From positions 1-64,000 of the forward strand of contig CBDCAW010000041.1 of assembly GCA_965214025.1 (NCBI GenBank): a stretch of 64,000 nucleotides of DNA, read 5' to 3'. The notes below the pieces were generated by a model that was given only the letters and a program-made list of their open reading frames with translations, was not told the origin of the DNA and did not search any database. Every line of letters begins with the position of its first letter. The first letter of the stretch is position 1. This document shows positions 8,359 to 16,081 of the stretch, piece after piece. The position numbers and the translations under genes were made by a program. Source of the DNA: Granulosicoccus sp965214025. GTDB taxonomy: Bacteria; Pseudomonadota; Gammaproteobacteria; Granulosicoccales; Granulosicoccaceae.

Positions 8359-9005
8359 GCGCGATCAACGAGCTGCGAGAACAGATCTGCCTGTTCGCCG
8401 CCGCCCTGCATCAACGCGGCCTCACCCACGGTTCCACCGGCAATATCTCCACTCGTACACCGGATGGTGGGCTTTTGGTCACACCGACCGGCTCCTCCTT
8501 CATGACGCTTGATCCGGCCCAGCTCAGCCGCTTCGACAAGTCCATGGTGCGGATCGATGGCGCAAAGCCGACCAAGGAGATGCCATTACATCGCGCCTTC
8601 TACGATACGCGCTCGACTGCCGGCGCCGTGGTGCACTTGCATTCGGCGCATTCGGTGGCCCTGTCGATGATGCCCGATGCCGACATGGATGACTTCCTGC
8701 CCCCTCTGACTCCCTATCCGATCATGAAACTCGGCAAGGTGAAGCTGCTGCCCTATTTCATGCCGGGCGATGCGGCCATCGGCGATGCCATCCGCGGGTT
8801 GGCGGGTAAGCGCTCGGCGGTCATGCTGGCCAACCACGGTCCGGTAGTCGCCGGCAAGGATCTGGAATCCGCCGTTTACGCGATTGAAGAACTCGAAGCT
8901 TCCGCACAGCTCGCGTTGCTGACACGCGGGCTGCACCCGACGGCTCTGTCCGACAGCCAGGTAACGCAACTGGTCGAACACTTCGACGTGGAATGGAACA
9001 CATGA
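8355..9005 (+). CDS. otnC: 3-oxo-tetronate 4-phosphate decarboxylase (class II aldolase family)
   Basis: 216 residues with the class II aldolase/adducin fold landmarks: GSTGNISTR phosphate-binding loop (around residues 29-37), an HLHSAHSVALS zinc-ligand pair, and LANHGPVVAG with a further histidine. In the otn pathway this enzyme decarboxylates the phosphorylated 3-oxo acid to dihydroxyacetone phosphate. It overlaps otnK at ATGA and otnI at ATGA, so the three products are expected in step. The family also contains fuculose-phosphate and ribulose-phosphate aldolases; the neighbour otnK makes the otnC reading much more likely. Confidence 0.88.
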   Translation: MSAINELREQICLFAAALHQRGLTHGSTGNISTRTPDGGLLVTPTGSSFMTLDPAQLSRFDKSMVRIDGAKPTKEMPLHRAFYDTRSTAGAVVHLHSAHSVALSMMPDADMDDFLPPLTPYPIMKLGKVKLLPYFMPGDAAIGDAIRGLAGKRSAVMLANHGPVVAGKDLESAVYAIEELEASAQLALLTRGLHPTALSDSQVTQLVEHFDVEWNT

Positions 9006-9799
9006 CACCGCTATCTGCCAACCTCGGATTCCTCTGGCACGACCGCCCGCTTCCCGACGCCATTCGCGCCGCGAAGAGCGCTGGCTTCGACGCCGTCGAA
9101 TGCCATTGGCCCTACCGGCACGATACCGTTGCCGTCAAAGCAGCATTGGATGAAACCGGGCTGCCGATGATCGGTCTCAACACGATTAAAGGCCCTCGCG
9201 AGGACGATGCCGGGCTGGCTGCCCAGTCTGGTCGCGAGGAAGAAGCCCGCAGGTCGATCGATGAAGCATTCGACTACGGTGCCTTTGTCGGCGCGCAGGG
9301 TGTGCATGTCATGGCGGGCAACGTGGGCGAGCAGACGGCGGAAGACTGTCTCGGTACGTTTTCACGCAACCTGGACTACGCCTGCGATCGGGCGGCTGAC
9401 AACGGCATGACCGTATTGATCGAACCGCTGAACCCGTACGACAACCCGGGCTACGCTCTGATCGGCCTCGACATGGCAACCAGCCTGCTTCAGCACGTGA
9501 ATCGTCCGGAGCTGAAGATCATGTTCGACTGCTATCACCTGCAGATCACCGATGGCGATCTGCTGCGCCGATTTCGCAAGGCCCGGTCGATGGTCGGCCA
9601 TGTACAGTTCGCCGGCGTGCCGGAGCGCGGAGAGCCCGATCGTGGCGAGGTGGCCTATGATCGCCTGCTGCCAGCTATCGTCGCGGCAGGCTTCAACGGG
9701 CCGTTCGGGGCTGAGTACCGCCCGTCCGGCGCGACTGACGACAGCCTGGGATGGATGCAGGCCTTTCGCCCGTCTCAAAGCACCAGCGTCAAAATATAG
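9002..9799 (+). CDS. otnI: 2-oxo-tetronate isomerase (hydroxypyruvate isomerase-like TIM barrel)
   Basis: 265 residues from the ATG that overlaps the otnC stop (ATGA at 9002-9005). It begins LSANLGFLWHDRPLPDAI, as Hyi/OtnI proteins do, and has barrel motifs with likely metal and catalytic acids: VLIEPLNPYDNPGY, KIMFDCYHLQITDGD, and a C-terminal GPFGAEYRPSG. OtnI interconverts 2-oxo- and 3-oxo-tetronate, feeding OtnK. Hydroxypyruvate isomerase (Hyi) is the close alternative, but the operon supports OtnI. Its last 25 bases overlap the 3' end of the convergent permease gene. Confidence 0.87.
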   Translation: MTPLSANLGFLWHDRPLPDAIRAAKSAGFDAVECHWPYRHDTVAVKAALDETGLPMIGLNTIKGPREDDAGLAAQSGREEEARRSIDEAFDYGAFVGAQGVHVMAGNVGEQTAEDCLGTFSRNLDYACDRAADNGMTVLIEPLNPYDNPGYALIGLDMATSLLQHVNRPELKIMFDCYHLQITDGDLLRRFRKARSMVGHVQFAGVPERGEPDRGEVAYDRLLPAIVAAGFNGPFGAEYRPSGATDDSLGWMQAFRPSQSTSVKI

Positions 9800-11133
9800 A
9801 CCGTCGCGATCCCCACGACCCCGGTGATCGCCGTGGCCAGCGTGTAGAGCTTGTAGCCCTGCGCCACTGACATGCCGGAGAATTGTGTCACCACCCAGAA
9901 GTAGCTGTCGTTCGCATGCGAGACCATGACCGATCCGGCACCGATGGCGAGGGTCGTCAGCGCCAGATCGGTACTACTCTCCAGACCCAGCGATTCGGTG
10001 AGCGGCGCGACGATGGCGGCCGTCGTCACGATCGCGACAGTCGATGATCCCTGCGCCGTCTTGATCGCCGCCGCCAGCAGGAAAGGCAGGAATATGCCAA
10101 GGCTGGTCAGCGCCAGGTTCTCACCCAGGAAGTCGGTGATCGGCGTTTCGCGCAACACACCGCCCAGCGCCCCGCCAGCCCCGGTTATCAGGATGATCGG
10201 ACCACCGACGCTCAAGGCGCGATGCACCGCATCGTGCGTGATCTTCTCACCGGCAGTCTGCGCGGTGACGAAGAAGGCGATGAACACACCGATGATGAGC
10301 GCCGTGTTCGGATTGCCGAGAAAAGTCAACGTAGCCGCGACAATACCGTCGCCGAACGGCTTGCCATCGAGCTCGGCGACCGAATTCAATGCGATCAGGA
10401 CGATCGGCAGCAGGATTGGCAGGAAAGCCGCGAACGTCGAAGGGCGCGGGCCCGATACTTCTTCTACGTCCGTGTTGCCAACGGCCTGTTCGTCCATCGA
10501 CATCGAATCCGGATCGATGTGAATGCGCTTGCCTTGAAACAGCGCGTACAGATAGGTCGCTATCAACACGGGCACCGAGGTGACCAGACCGAGGATGATC
10601 ACCAGGCCGACATCCGCACCGAGTTCCTGTGCGCCTGCGATGGGCCCCGGCGTGGGCGGTACGAAAACGTGCGTGACCAGCAACCCGGTAGACAAGGCGA
10701 GTGCGTAAGTCGTCATCGACCCCTTCGCCTTCGAGGCCAGCGAGCGGGCCAGCGGCGACAGGATGACGTACCCCGAATCGCAGAACACCGGGATCGACAC
10801 CACCGCGCCGGTCACGCTCATGGCCATTACCGAACGCGCCTTGCCGATTACGCCGATGACCGCATCCGCCATCACCTGCGCACCGCCGGTGCGTTCCAGC
10901 ACCACCCCGATGATGGTACCCGCCGCGATGATGATACCGATGCCACCCAACGTGCCGCCGAAGCCTTCGACAATGGCTGTGATCGTGTCAGCTGGACTGA
11001 TGCCCGCGAGCAACCCCAGCCCATAAGCGGTGACCAGCAGAATCAGGAACGGATGGATCCTGAATTTCGCGGTGCCGACCACGATGAACACGATCGCTAC
11101 GACCAGCAGAACGATAAGTAGCCAACCTGACAT
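9775..11133 (-). CDS. GntP-family permease for a sugar acid
   Basis: 452 residues, almost entirely hydrophobic with 12 or more predicted helices, and GntP-family landmarks such as AGTIIGVVLERTGGAQVMADAV, VSIPVFCDSGYVILSPLARS, LVTHVFVPPTPGPIAGA and VSHANDSYFWVVTQFSGM. GntP proteins import gluconate and related acids by proton symport in the inner membrane. The gene converges on the otn operon and overlaps its end, so it probably supplies the tetronate substrate although it is not in the same transcript. Substrate is inferred from context only. Confidence 0.85.
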   Translation of the reverse strand: MSGWLLIVLLVVAIVFIVVGTAKFRIHPFLILLVTAYGLGLLAGISPADTITAIVEGFGGTLGGIGIIIAAGTIIGVVLERTGGAQVMADAVIGVIGKARSVMAMSVTGAVVSIPVFCDSGYVILSPLARSLASKAKGSMTTYALALSTGLLVTHVFVPPTPGPIAGAQELGADVGLVIILGLVTSVPVLIATYLYALFQGKRIHIDPDSMSMDEQAVGNTDVEEVSGPRPSTFAAFLPILLPIVLIALNSVAELDGKPFGDGIVAATLTFLGNPNTALIIGVFIAFFVTAQTAGEKITHDAVHRALSVGGPIILITGAGGALGGVLRETPITDFLGENLALTSLGIFLPFLLAAAIKTAQGSSTVAIVTTAAIVAPLTESLGLESSTDLALTTLAIGAGSVMVSHANDSYFWVVTQFSGMSVAQGYKLYTLATAITGVVGIATVYILTLVL

Positions 11134-11162
11134 GGGTGCACTCCGGCATAAGTATTGTGCCT

Positions 11163-11187
11163 ATACTCTACTGTATCGATGGAGTAT
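11163..11187. promoter_or_regulatory. Inverted repeat ATACTC-N13-GAGTAT upstream of the permease
   Basis: Six-base perfect arms 30 bp upstream of the permease ATG, a position where a regulator would block or activate its promoter. No regulator gene for the otn cluster lies nearby, so the binding protein is unknown. Six-base arms also occur by chance. Confidence 0.3.
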
Positions 11188-11369
11188 CAGGCCAGCGTGC
11201 AGGCCTAGTCGACGCATCGTCATGGTTTTCAACACCCCACAAGCTCCAACGGACCTCCTCCGGACCTCATTCGGTGGCCGTGGGCAGCCACGCATTGAGC
11301 ACCTGACGATGTTCGGATGTTGGCACTCGATACCTCATTCCTGACAGATTTCGCTTGCATTCCATACCC

Positions 11370-11412
11370 GGCTGTAAATACAATCAGCCTCGTTACCTGT
11401 GCGGATAGCCAG
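11370..11412. promoter_or_regulatory. Two imperfect LexA boxes upstream of lexA
   Basis: GGCTGTAAATACAATCAGCC (11370-11389) has perfect GGCTG/CAGCC arms and reads CTGT-N8-TCAG. CTGT-N8-CCAG follows at 11397-11412, 25 bp further on. Each differs from the CTGT-N8-ACAG consensus by one base. Tandem sites 100-145 bp before lexA fit autorepression as in other gammaproteobacteria. The exact consensus at dnaE2 in this window shows which box this LexA should read. Confidence 0.45.
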
Positions 11413-11515
11413 TCGTGGCTCAAGAGTGCAGCCTGCTGCCGCCCACCCTGGCACCACTGATGCGTTACGGGTACGAAGCGATGTTCAAACTCAACCATGA
11501 CAAAGGGACGTACCC

Positions 11516-12121
11516 ATGCAAGAACTGACCAAGCGGCAAACGGAAATACTCCGCATGATCCAGTCGCACATCGAAAGCACCGGCTACCCACCGACGCGTA
11601 CGGATATTTGCCTGCATTTCGGTTTTCGTTCCCCCACCGCGGCTGATGATCACCTGCGGGCGCTGGACAAGAAAGGCGCCATCGAACTCATTCCGGGCGC
11701 CTCTCGCGGTATTCGCATCACCGCCGATGCCGCCCCCAGCGGCATTCCCCTGATAGGCCGTGTGGCCGCCGGCGAGCCGATTCTGGCAGAAGCACATGTC
11801 GACGAGCATATCGCGGTCGACCCGACGCTGTTCAATCCCCCGGCCGACTACCTGCTGCGGGTGAAAGGCATGAGCATGCGCGATGTCGGCATTCTCGATG
11901 GAGACCTGCTCGCCGTGCATGCCACCACTGACATCCATAGCAACCAGATCGTGGTCGCCCGGGTCGGCGACGAAGTCACCGTCAAGCGCTTCCGCCAACG
12001 TGGCAACATCGTTACCCTGTTACCGGAGAACGACGACTTCGAACCGATCCGCATCGATCTCCGCGAGCAAGATTTCTCCATCGAGGGGGTGTATGTCGGT
12101 GTGCTGCGCCGCGATCACTGA
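11516..12121 (+). CDS. lexA: LexA SOS repressor
   Basis: 201 residues, the E. coli length. The winged-helix domain reads RQTEILRMIQSHIESTGYPP and its recognition helix SPTAADDHLRAL resembles that of E. coli, predicting CTGT-N8-ACAG operators. The autocleavage bond is Ala85-Gly86 (GRVAAGEP), with catalytic Ser120 (KGMSMRD) and Lys157 (VTVKRF). RecA filaments trigger self-cleavage and open the SOS regulon. The gene lies 30 bp before imuA, so repressor and mutasome are probably one transcript, as in many lexA-imuA-imuB cassettes. Confidence 0.95.
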   Translation: MQELTKRQTEILRMIQSHIESTGYPPTRTDICLHFGFRSPTAADDHLRALDKKGAIELIPGASRGIRITADAAPSGIPLIGRVAAGEPILAEAHVDEHIAVDPTLFNPPADYLLRVKGMSMRDVGILDGDLLAVHATTDIHSNQIVVARVGDEVTVKRFRQRGNIVTLLPENDDFEPIRIDLREQDFSIEGVYVGVLRRDH

Positions 12122-12151
12122 GGCACGGCGGCAGCCATTCGGGAACGGCTC

Positions 12152-12874
12152 ATGAGCGCTGCCCAGGATACCGCTCAGGACGCCTCCTTCGAAGCCTGGC
12201 TGAAAACTCAGCCAAGCGTCTGGCGTGGCAACGAGCGCCACAGCGAAGCCGCGGAGTCCATCTCCACCGGTTTCGCTCTGCTCGACGATGTGCTACCCGC
12301 TCGCGGTTGGGGTATCGGCAGTGTTACCGAATTGTTGGTCACTCGCTCGGGCATCGGTGAATTCAGCCTGGTGCTGCCAGCGCTTCGCGAGGTCACCGCC
12401 GGCGGCCAATGGGTTGCCCTCATCGGCCCACCCCACATCCCCTACGCCCCGGCTCTGGTGAACGCCAGCATCGATCTGGGTCGACTGCTCGTCGTCGATA
12501 CGGATAAAGATACCGACACTCTCTGGGCCGCCGAGCAAGTGCTTCGCTCTGGCACTTTCACCGGCGTCGTCATCTGGGTAGAGCGCAGCAGCGCGCAAAA
12601 ACAGCGCCGCCTGCAGCTTGCTGCCGAACGCGGCAACAGCTGGGCCATCGTCTATCGCCCCGCCGCTGCTCAGAACGAACACTCCCCCGTGGCCCTGCGC
12701 ATGGTCATGAGCGCTGAAGGCCAACGAGTGAACCTCGACATCGTCAAGGCCCGGGGCGGGCAGGCACGAAGCGTCGAATTCGATACGCGCGAGTTCGACC
12801 AATCACAAGGTGTTGATTGGCCGTTGGGAGTGGTGGCTCGAGGAGCTTCTTTTGTTCGAGCCGTTTCCCGATGA
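12152..12874 (+). CDS. imuA: ImuA, SulA/RecA-like mutasome accessory protein
   Basis: 240 residues. ImuA proteins are RecA-fold relatives without a complete Walker A; here the equivalent region is SISTGFALLDDVLPARGWGIGSVTELL, followed by LIGPPHIPYAPALVNASIDLGRLLVVD and VVIWVERSSAQKQRRLQLAAERG. ImuA works with ImuB and DnaE2 (ImuC) in damage-induced mutagenesis. It is normally followed at once by imuB. Here its stop overlaps a DUF6176-type gene instead, and imuB comes 1.6 kb later. Confidence 0.85.
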   Translation: MSAAQDTAQDASFEAWLKTQPSVWRGNERHSEAAESISTGFALLDDVLPARGWGIGSVTELLVTRSGIGEFSLVLPALREVTAGGQWVALIGPPHIPYAPALVNASIDLGRLLVVDTDKDTDTLWAAEQVLRSGTFTGVVIWVERSSAQKQRRLQLAAERGNSWAIVYRPAAAQNEHSPVALRMVMSAEGQRVNLDIVKARGGQARSVEFDTREFDQSQGVDWPLGVVARGASFVRAVSR

Positions 12875-13236
12875 AGACCGAATTCACGATCTTTCGCGTT
12901 CGGCAAGGGAAAGAGGCGCGGGCCGAAGAGTGGATGCAGCTGATTACCGACCGTCGCGATGAATGCATTGCCACGCTTGAGCGAGAAGCCATGTACTACG
13001 AGTCTGTATTCAAGACATGGTTCGATGGACGGCTTTATCTTGCTTGGTATTCGGTGCAGGGCGACATACACGGTGATGTCACTGAATCCGACCACGAGAT
13101 CGACAAGCTACACTGCGCTTTCTGGGATGAGTGCCTGGAACTGGAGTGGAAGCCTGTCGATATGGAGCATGTAGTTTCTTTTGCTCCGGAGCGTGTTAGA
13201 AATTTGATTGATGAGCTTGACAACGATAAGCGATGA
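12871..13236 (+). CDS. DUF6176-like small protein
   Basis: 121 residues: MKTEFTIFRVRQGKEARAEE, then WMQLITDRRDECIATLEREAMYYES, with many aromatic residues later (YLAWYSVQGD, CAFWDECLELEW). The pattern, a beta-alpha-beta-like start with an ATLERE helix followed by an ES strand, recalls DUF6176 proteins; I am moderately sure. No catalytic motif is evident. Its ATG overlaps the imuA stop, so it is translated with the SOS cassette. Function unknown. Confidence 0.6.
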   Translation: MKTEFTIFRVRQGKEARAEEWMQLITDRRDECIATLEREAMYYESVFKTWFDGRLYLAWYSVQGDIHGDVTESDHEIDKLHCAFWDECLELEWKPVDMEHVVSFAPERVRNLIDELDNDKR

Positions 13237-13353
13237 GAAGCCAGCACCAGACAAGTAATGCAACTGTACGATCCGTTTGGCTGACAATAGGACGTTAATT
13301 GCGAACCGACCGGTGACAACACGCGATATCACTGCTGGCTAAGGCCATACCAC

Positions 13354-13932
13354 ATGAAGATACTAGCCATCATCGGCAGCGCGCGTTCAATATCCACGAA
13401 CCGCGCACTACTACATGCCTTGCGCAACTTGCCATTCGAGGACATCGAGATCGCCATGGATGAGTCAATACACGCCCTGCCGATATTCAATCCAGACCTC
13501 GAAGGCACAAGCACACCAGACTCTGTCGCACGCTTCTGCAAAGACATAGCCGAAGTCGATGGCCTCATCATCGCCAGCCCCGAATACGTTCACGCCATTC
13601 CCGGTGGCCTGAAGAACGCCCTCGACTGGCTGGTTTCTCGAGATGAAATCATTCATAAACCGATAGCACTCGCCCATGCATCGCACCGGGGTGACGACAT
13701 GCTGACCTCGCTTCGACTCGTGCTCAACACCATTACCAGCCGGTTCGCCGAACATGTTTTCGTCCGTATTTCTCTGGTGTCGGCATCACCAACGAAAGCA
13801 GCCGAAATTCTGGCTACCGCCGAAAACACGGCGGCACTGAAACAGTTTCTAGCCGAATTTCATCAGTTCATCGATCAGACGAAAGCCGAGGCAGCCCCCC
13901 AAGCAGCCTTGCCGAAGATCAGGAGGCAATGA
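13354..13932 (+). CDS. NAD(P)H-dependent FMN reductase family protein
   Basis: 192 residues with the flavodoxin-like reductase pattern: N-terminal KILAIIGSARSISTNRALLHAL (phosphate loop GSxRxxSxN) and IIASPEYVHAIPGGLKNALDWL, the flavin-facing signature found in FMN reductases and azoreductase-type quinone reductases. It is cytosolic. There are 117 bases between it and the DUF6176-like gene, so it may have its own promoter, but its stop overlaps the following hydrolase gene. It lies inside the imuA-imuB interval, an unusual place for a redox enzyme. Confidence 0.85.
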   Translation: MKILAIIGSARSISTNRALLHALRNLPFEDIEIAMDESIHALPIFNPDLEGTSTPDSVARFCKDIAEVDGLIIASPEYVHAIPGGLKNALDWLVSRDEIIHKPIALAHASHRGDDMLTSLRLVLNTITSRFAEHVFVRISLVSASPTKAAEILATAENTAALKQFLAEFHQFIDQTKAEAAPQAALPKIRRQ

Positions 13933-14492
13933 TGCCAATCACCGCCCTCATTCCCATCGACATGCAGCGCGGGTTCGACATGGGTGACAACCGGCTGCCG
14001 CGCTGGAACAACAGGGCCGATACCAACGGCATGGCCCTACTCGACCGTTGGCGCAGGAAAGGCTGGCCGATACTCCACGTCCGTCATGATTCCATCGAAC
14101 CGACATCGATCCTGCGTCCGGGCCAACCCGGCAACGACTTCCGCGATGGCTTCGAGCCGCTCGCAAACGAGCCCGTCATCTCTAAGAGTGTGAATTCGGC
14201 CTTCATCGGAACAGACCTCGACCTGCGGCTGAAAAGGCTTGGCGTGACCGAGGTGGTGTGCTTCGGCATCACCACCGATCAGTGCGTGTCCACCACCATC
14301 CGCACCGGTTCGAACATGGGCTGGCAGTGCGTGTTGGTAGAGGATGCCTGTGATTGTCTGGAGTTGCCGGGGCGAGATGGCAAGCCGATCGCGGCGCAGG
14401 ATATCCACCGGGCGCATGTGGCCACGCTCGGTTACGAGTTCTGTACCGTACGCTCGACGTCCGAACTGCTGAGCGTGCCAGCGTACTCATGA
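13929..14492 (+). CDS. Isochorismatase-family cysteine hydrolase
   Basis: 187 residues with the full Asp-Lys-Cys triad of the family: Asp11 (LIPIDMQRGF), Lys86 (PVISKSVNSAF) and Cys119 (FGITTDQCVSTT), with the preceding cis-peptide-like GITTD loop. Such enzymes hydrolyse amides or vinyl ethers (nicotinamide, isochorismate, carbamoyl groups); the substrate cannot be told from sequence. GGAGG precedes the ATGATG start, which overlaps the reductase stop, and the stop overlaps imuB as ATGA. The strict coupling means imuB translation depends on this gene. Confidence 0.85.
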   Translation: MMPITALIPIDMQRGFDMGDNRLPRWNNRADTNGMALLDRWRRKGWPILHVRHDSIEPTSILRPGQPGNDFRDGFEPLANEPVISKSVNSAFIGTDLDLRLKRLGVTEVVCFGITTDQCVSTTIRTGSNMGWQCVLVEDACDCLELPGRDGKPIAAQDIHRAHVATLGYEFCTVRSTSELLSVPAYS

Positions 14493-15901
14493 CGCCGCTC
14501 TGGGCATGCTTGTACTTTCCGGCGCTACCGATCGATAGGCAGGCACAAGCGGGTATCACACAGCCGGCGGCGATCATCGAACAGATCGGTGCGCGCAAGC
14601 AGATCATGGCGTGCAATGCACCAGCGCGGCAGCAAGGCGTTCACGCCGGGCTGACCTTGAAAAGTGCTTATGCACTGATTCCGGATCTGCACATCGAGGC
14701 TTACGACGCCGACGCCCAGGCGCTGCACCTGGACCAGCTCGCGTTATGGGGCTTGCACTATTCATCCTGGATCACGCTGCGCCTGCCGGATGTGTTGTTG
14801 ATGGAAGTGCAGGCAAGCCTGAAGCTGTTCGGTGGCATGTCGGTATTACTCAAACGGTTGGCGGAAGATGCTGTTGAGTTGAGGCTGACTTTACAGCTCG
14901 GGGTGGCACACACGCCCGGTGCGGCCACGCTGCTGGCCAGAGCTCAGCACCCGGTACCGGTGCGCAAGGCATCGGAACTGAAGGGGGCGCTCGCGCCGAT
15001 CCCGATCGAGCTTCTGACGCTGGATGATTTCACACAGCGTGGCTTGCGGCAGTCCGGCATTCGCACGCTCGGGCAGATGCAGTCGCTACCGCCGGCCTCG
15101 CTTACACGTCGCTTCGGCCATGCGTGCACCACGCTGCTCTATCAGCTCGATGGCACGCTGCCCGATCCGTGCCCGGCGTTCGTGGCGCCGGACAGTTTTC
15201 GTCAGGGAGTGGACCTGCCTTTGGAGGCACCGGACACGAGTGCCCTGGCGTTCCCGCTGAATCGCCTGCTCAACGCGCTGGGGGGCTATCTCGGCAACGG
15301 CGATCTGGGGGTGAAGAAAGTCGTCATCGTGCTCTACCACCATCGCCTGCCTCCGACTCTTGTGAACCTGAACTTTCTCGACGCTACCTCGGATCACAAG
15401 CACCTGTTCGGCATCGCCACGGAGCGCCTGGGCAATACCCGCTTGCCGGCGCCCGTCATCCGCATGGTGATCGAGGCGGCCGAAATCGCGAGCGTCGACC
15501 AGAGTGGCAAGGATCTGTTTCAGAAGAGCCAGTCACAGACGAAAAGCATCCAGCAGGTAATCGACAACCTGGCCTCGCGCCTCGGCGAGCATAACGTGCA
15601 TACCGCCATGCCCGGCGAGGATCATCGGCCGGAGAAGGCATGGCTGGCGATGATGCTGGAAACGCAGGGCGCTCCTGCCACCTGGCCGGCACGCCCCGCG
15701 TTTCTGCTACGCCAGCCATGCGAGGCGCCGACGAACCTGGAACGGCTGACTCCACCGGAGCGCATCGAGAACGGCTGGTGGGACGCCACTGACGTGCGGC
15801 GTGACTACTTCATTGCCCGTGATGGCGACGGCGCGCATTACTGGGTGTATCAGGTGCGTTCAGAGCCTGGAAAGACATGGATTCATGGATTGTTTTCATA
15901 G
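14489..15901 (+). CDS. imuB: ImuB, catalytically inactive Y-family polymerase homologue
   Basis: 470 residues from the ATG overlapping the hydrolase stop. It begins MTPLWACLYFPALPIDRQ, has the ImuB-typical VLLMEVQASLKLFGGMSVLL and a thumb/HhH region (LDDFTQRGLRQSGIRTLGQM), then the little-finger domain. Normal Y-family polymerases have acidic metal ligands in their first and palm motifs; these are replaced here, as in characterised ImuB proteins, which act as the beta-clamp-binding bridge between ImuA and DnaE2. A C-terminal ImuB tail follows (KSIQQVIDNLASRLGEHNVH). No frameshift is seen. Confidence 0.88.
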   Translation: MTPLWACLYFPALPIDRQAQAGITQPAAIIEQIGARKQIMACNAPARQQGVHAGLTLKSAYALIPDLHIEAYDADAQALHLDQLALWGLHYSSWITLRLPDVLLMEVQASLKLFGGMSVLLKRLAEDAVELRLTLQLGVAHTPGAATLLARAQHPVPVRKASELKGALAPIPIELLTLDDFTQRGLRQSGIRTLGQMQSLPPASLTRRFGHACTTLLYQLDGTLPDPCPAFVAPDSFRQGVDLPLEAPDTSALAFPLNRLLNALGGYLGNGDLGVKKVVIVLYHHRLPPTLVNLNFLDATSDHKHLFGIATERLGNTRLPAPVIRMVIEAAEIASVDQSGKDLFQKSQSQTKSIQQVIDNLASRLGEHNVHTAMPGEDHRPEKAWLAMMLETQGAPATWPARPAFLLRQPCEAPTNLERLTPPERIENGWWDATDVRRDYFIARDGDGAHYWVYQVRSEPGKTWIHGLFS

Positions 15902-16081
15902 GATCACATCAGGCTTGCCCTTCAAGATGATGCGTTTTCTCGGCACTCTCGCCAACCCGAACGAACGACATCGGGTCGAAATCAATGCAACTCTGGTTAT
16001 TAACGTATCGCCTGTACCCGACAAAAATATTGATAGATAAACTGTAAATATATATACATTTATGATTCTTGTCTCGGTGTA

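Larger units (their letters stand above)
11134..11515. other. Divergent promoter region between the permease and lexA
   Basis: About 380 bases without a convincing gene. It should contain promoters for the permease (minus) and lexA (plus). It holds an inverted repeat near the permease start and two LexA-like half-matches nearer lexA, listed separately. The stretch between 11200 and 11360 shows nothing I can name. Confidence 0.5.

Noticed and set aside
10222..11121. A 299-codon plus-strand frame over the GntP permease
   Set aside because: It is Arg/Asp/His-rich, a typical shadow of a hydrophobic gene on the other strand.
16042..16059. CTGT-N10-ACAT upstream of the HNH gene, like a LexA box
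   Set aside because: The spacing is ten instead of eight and the second half-site is ACAT, so it is an A/T-rich resemblance.
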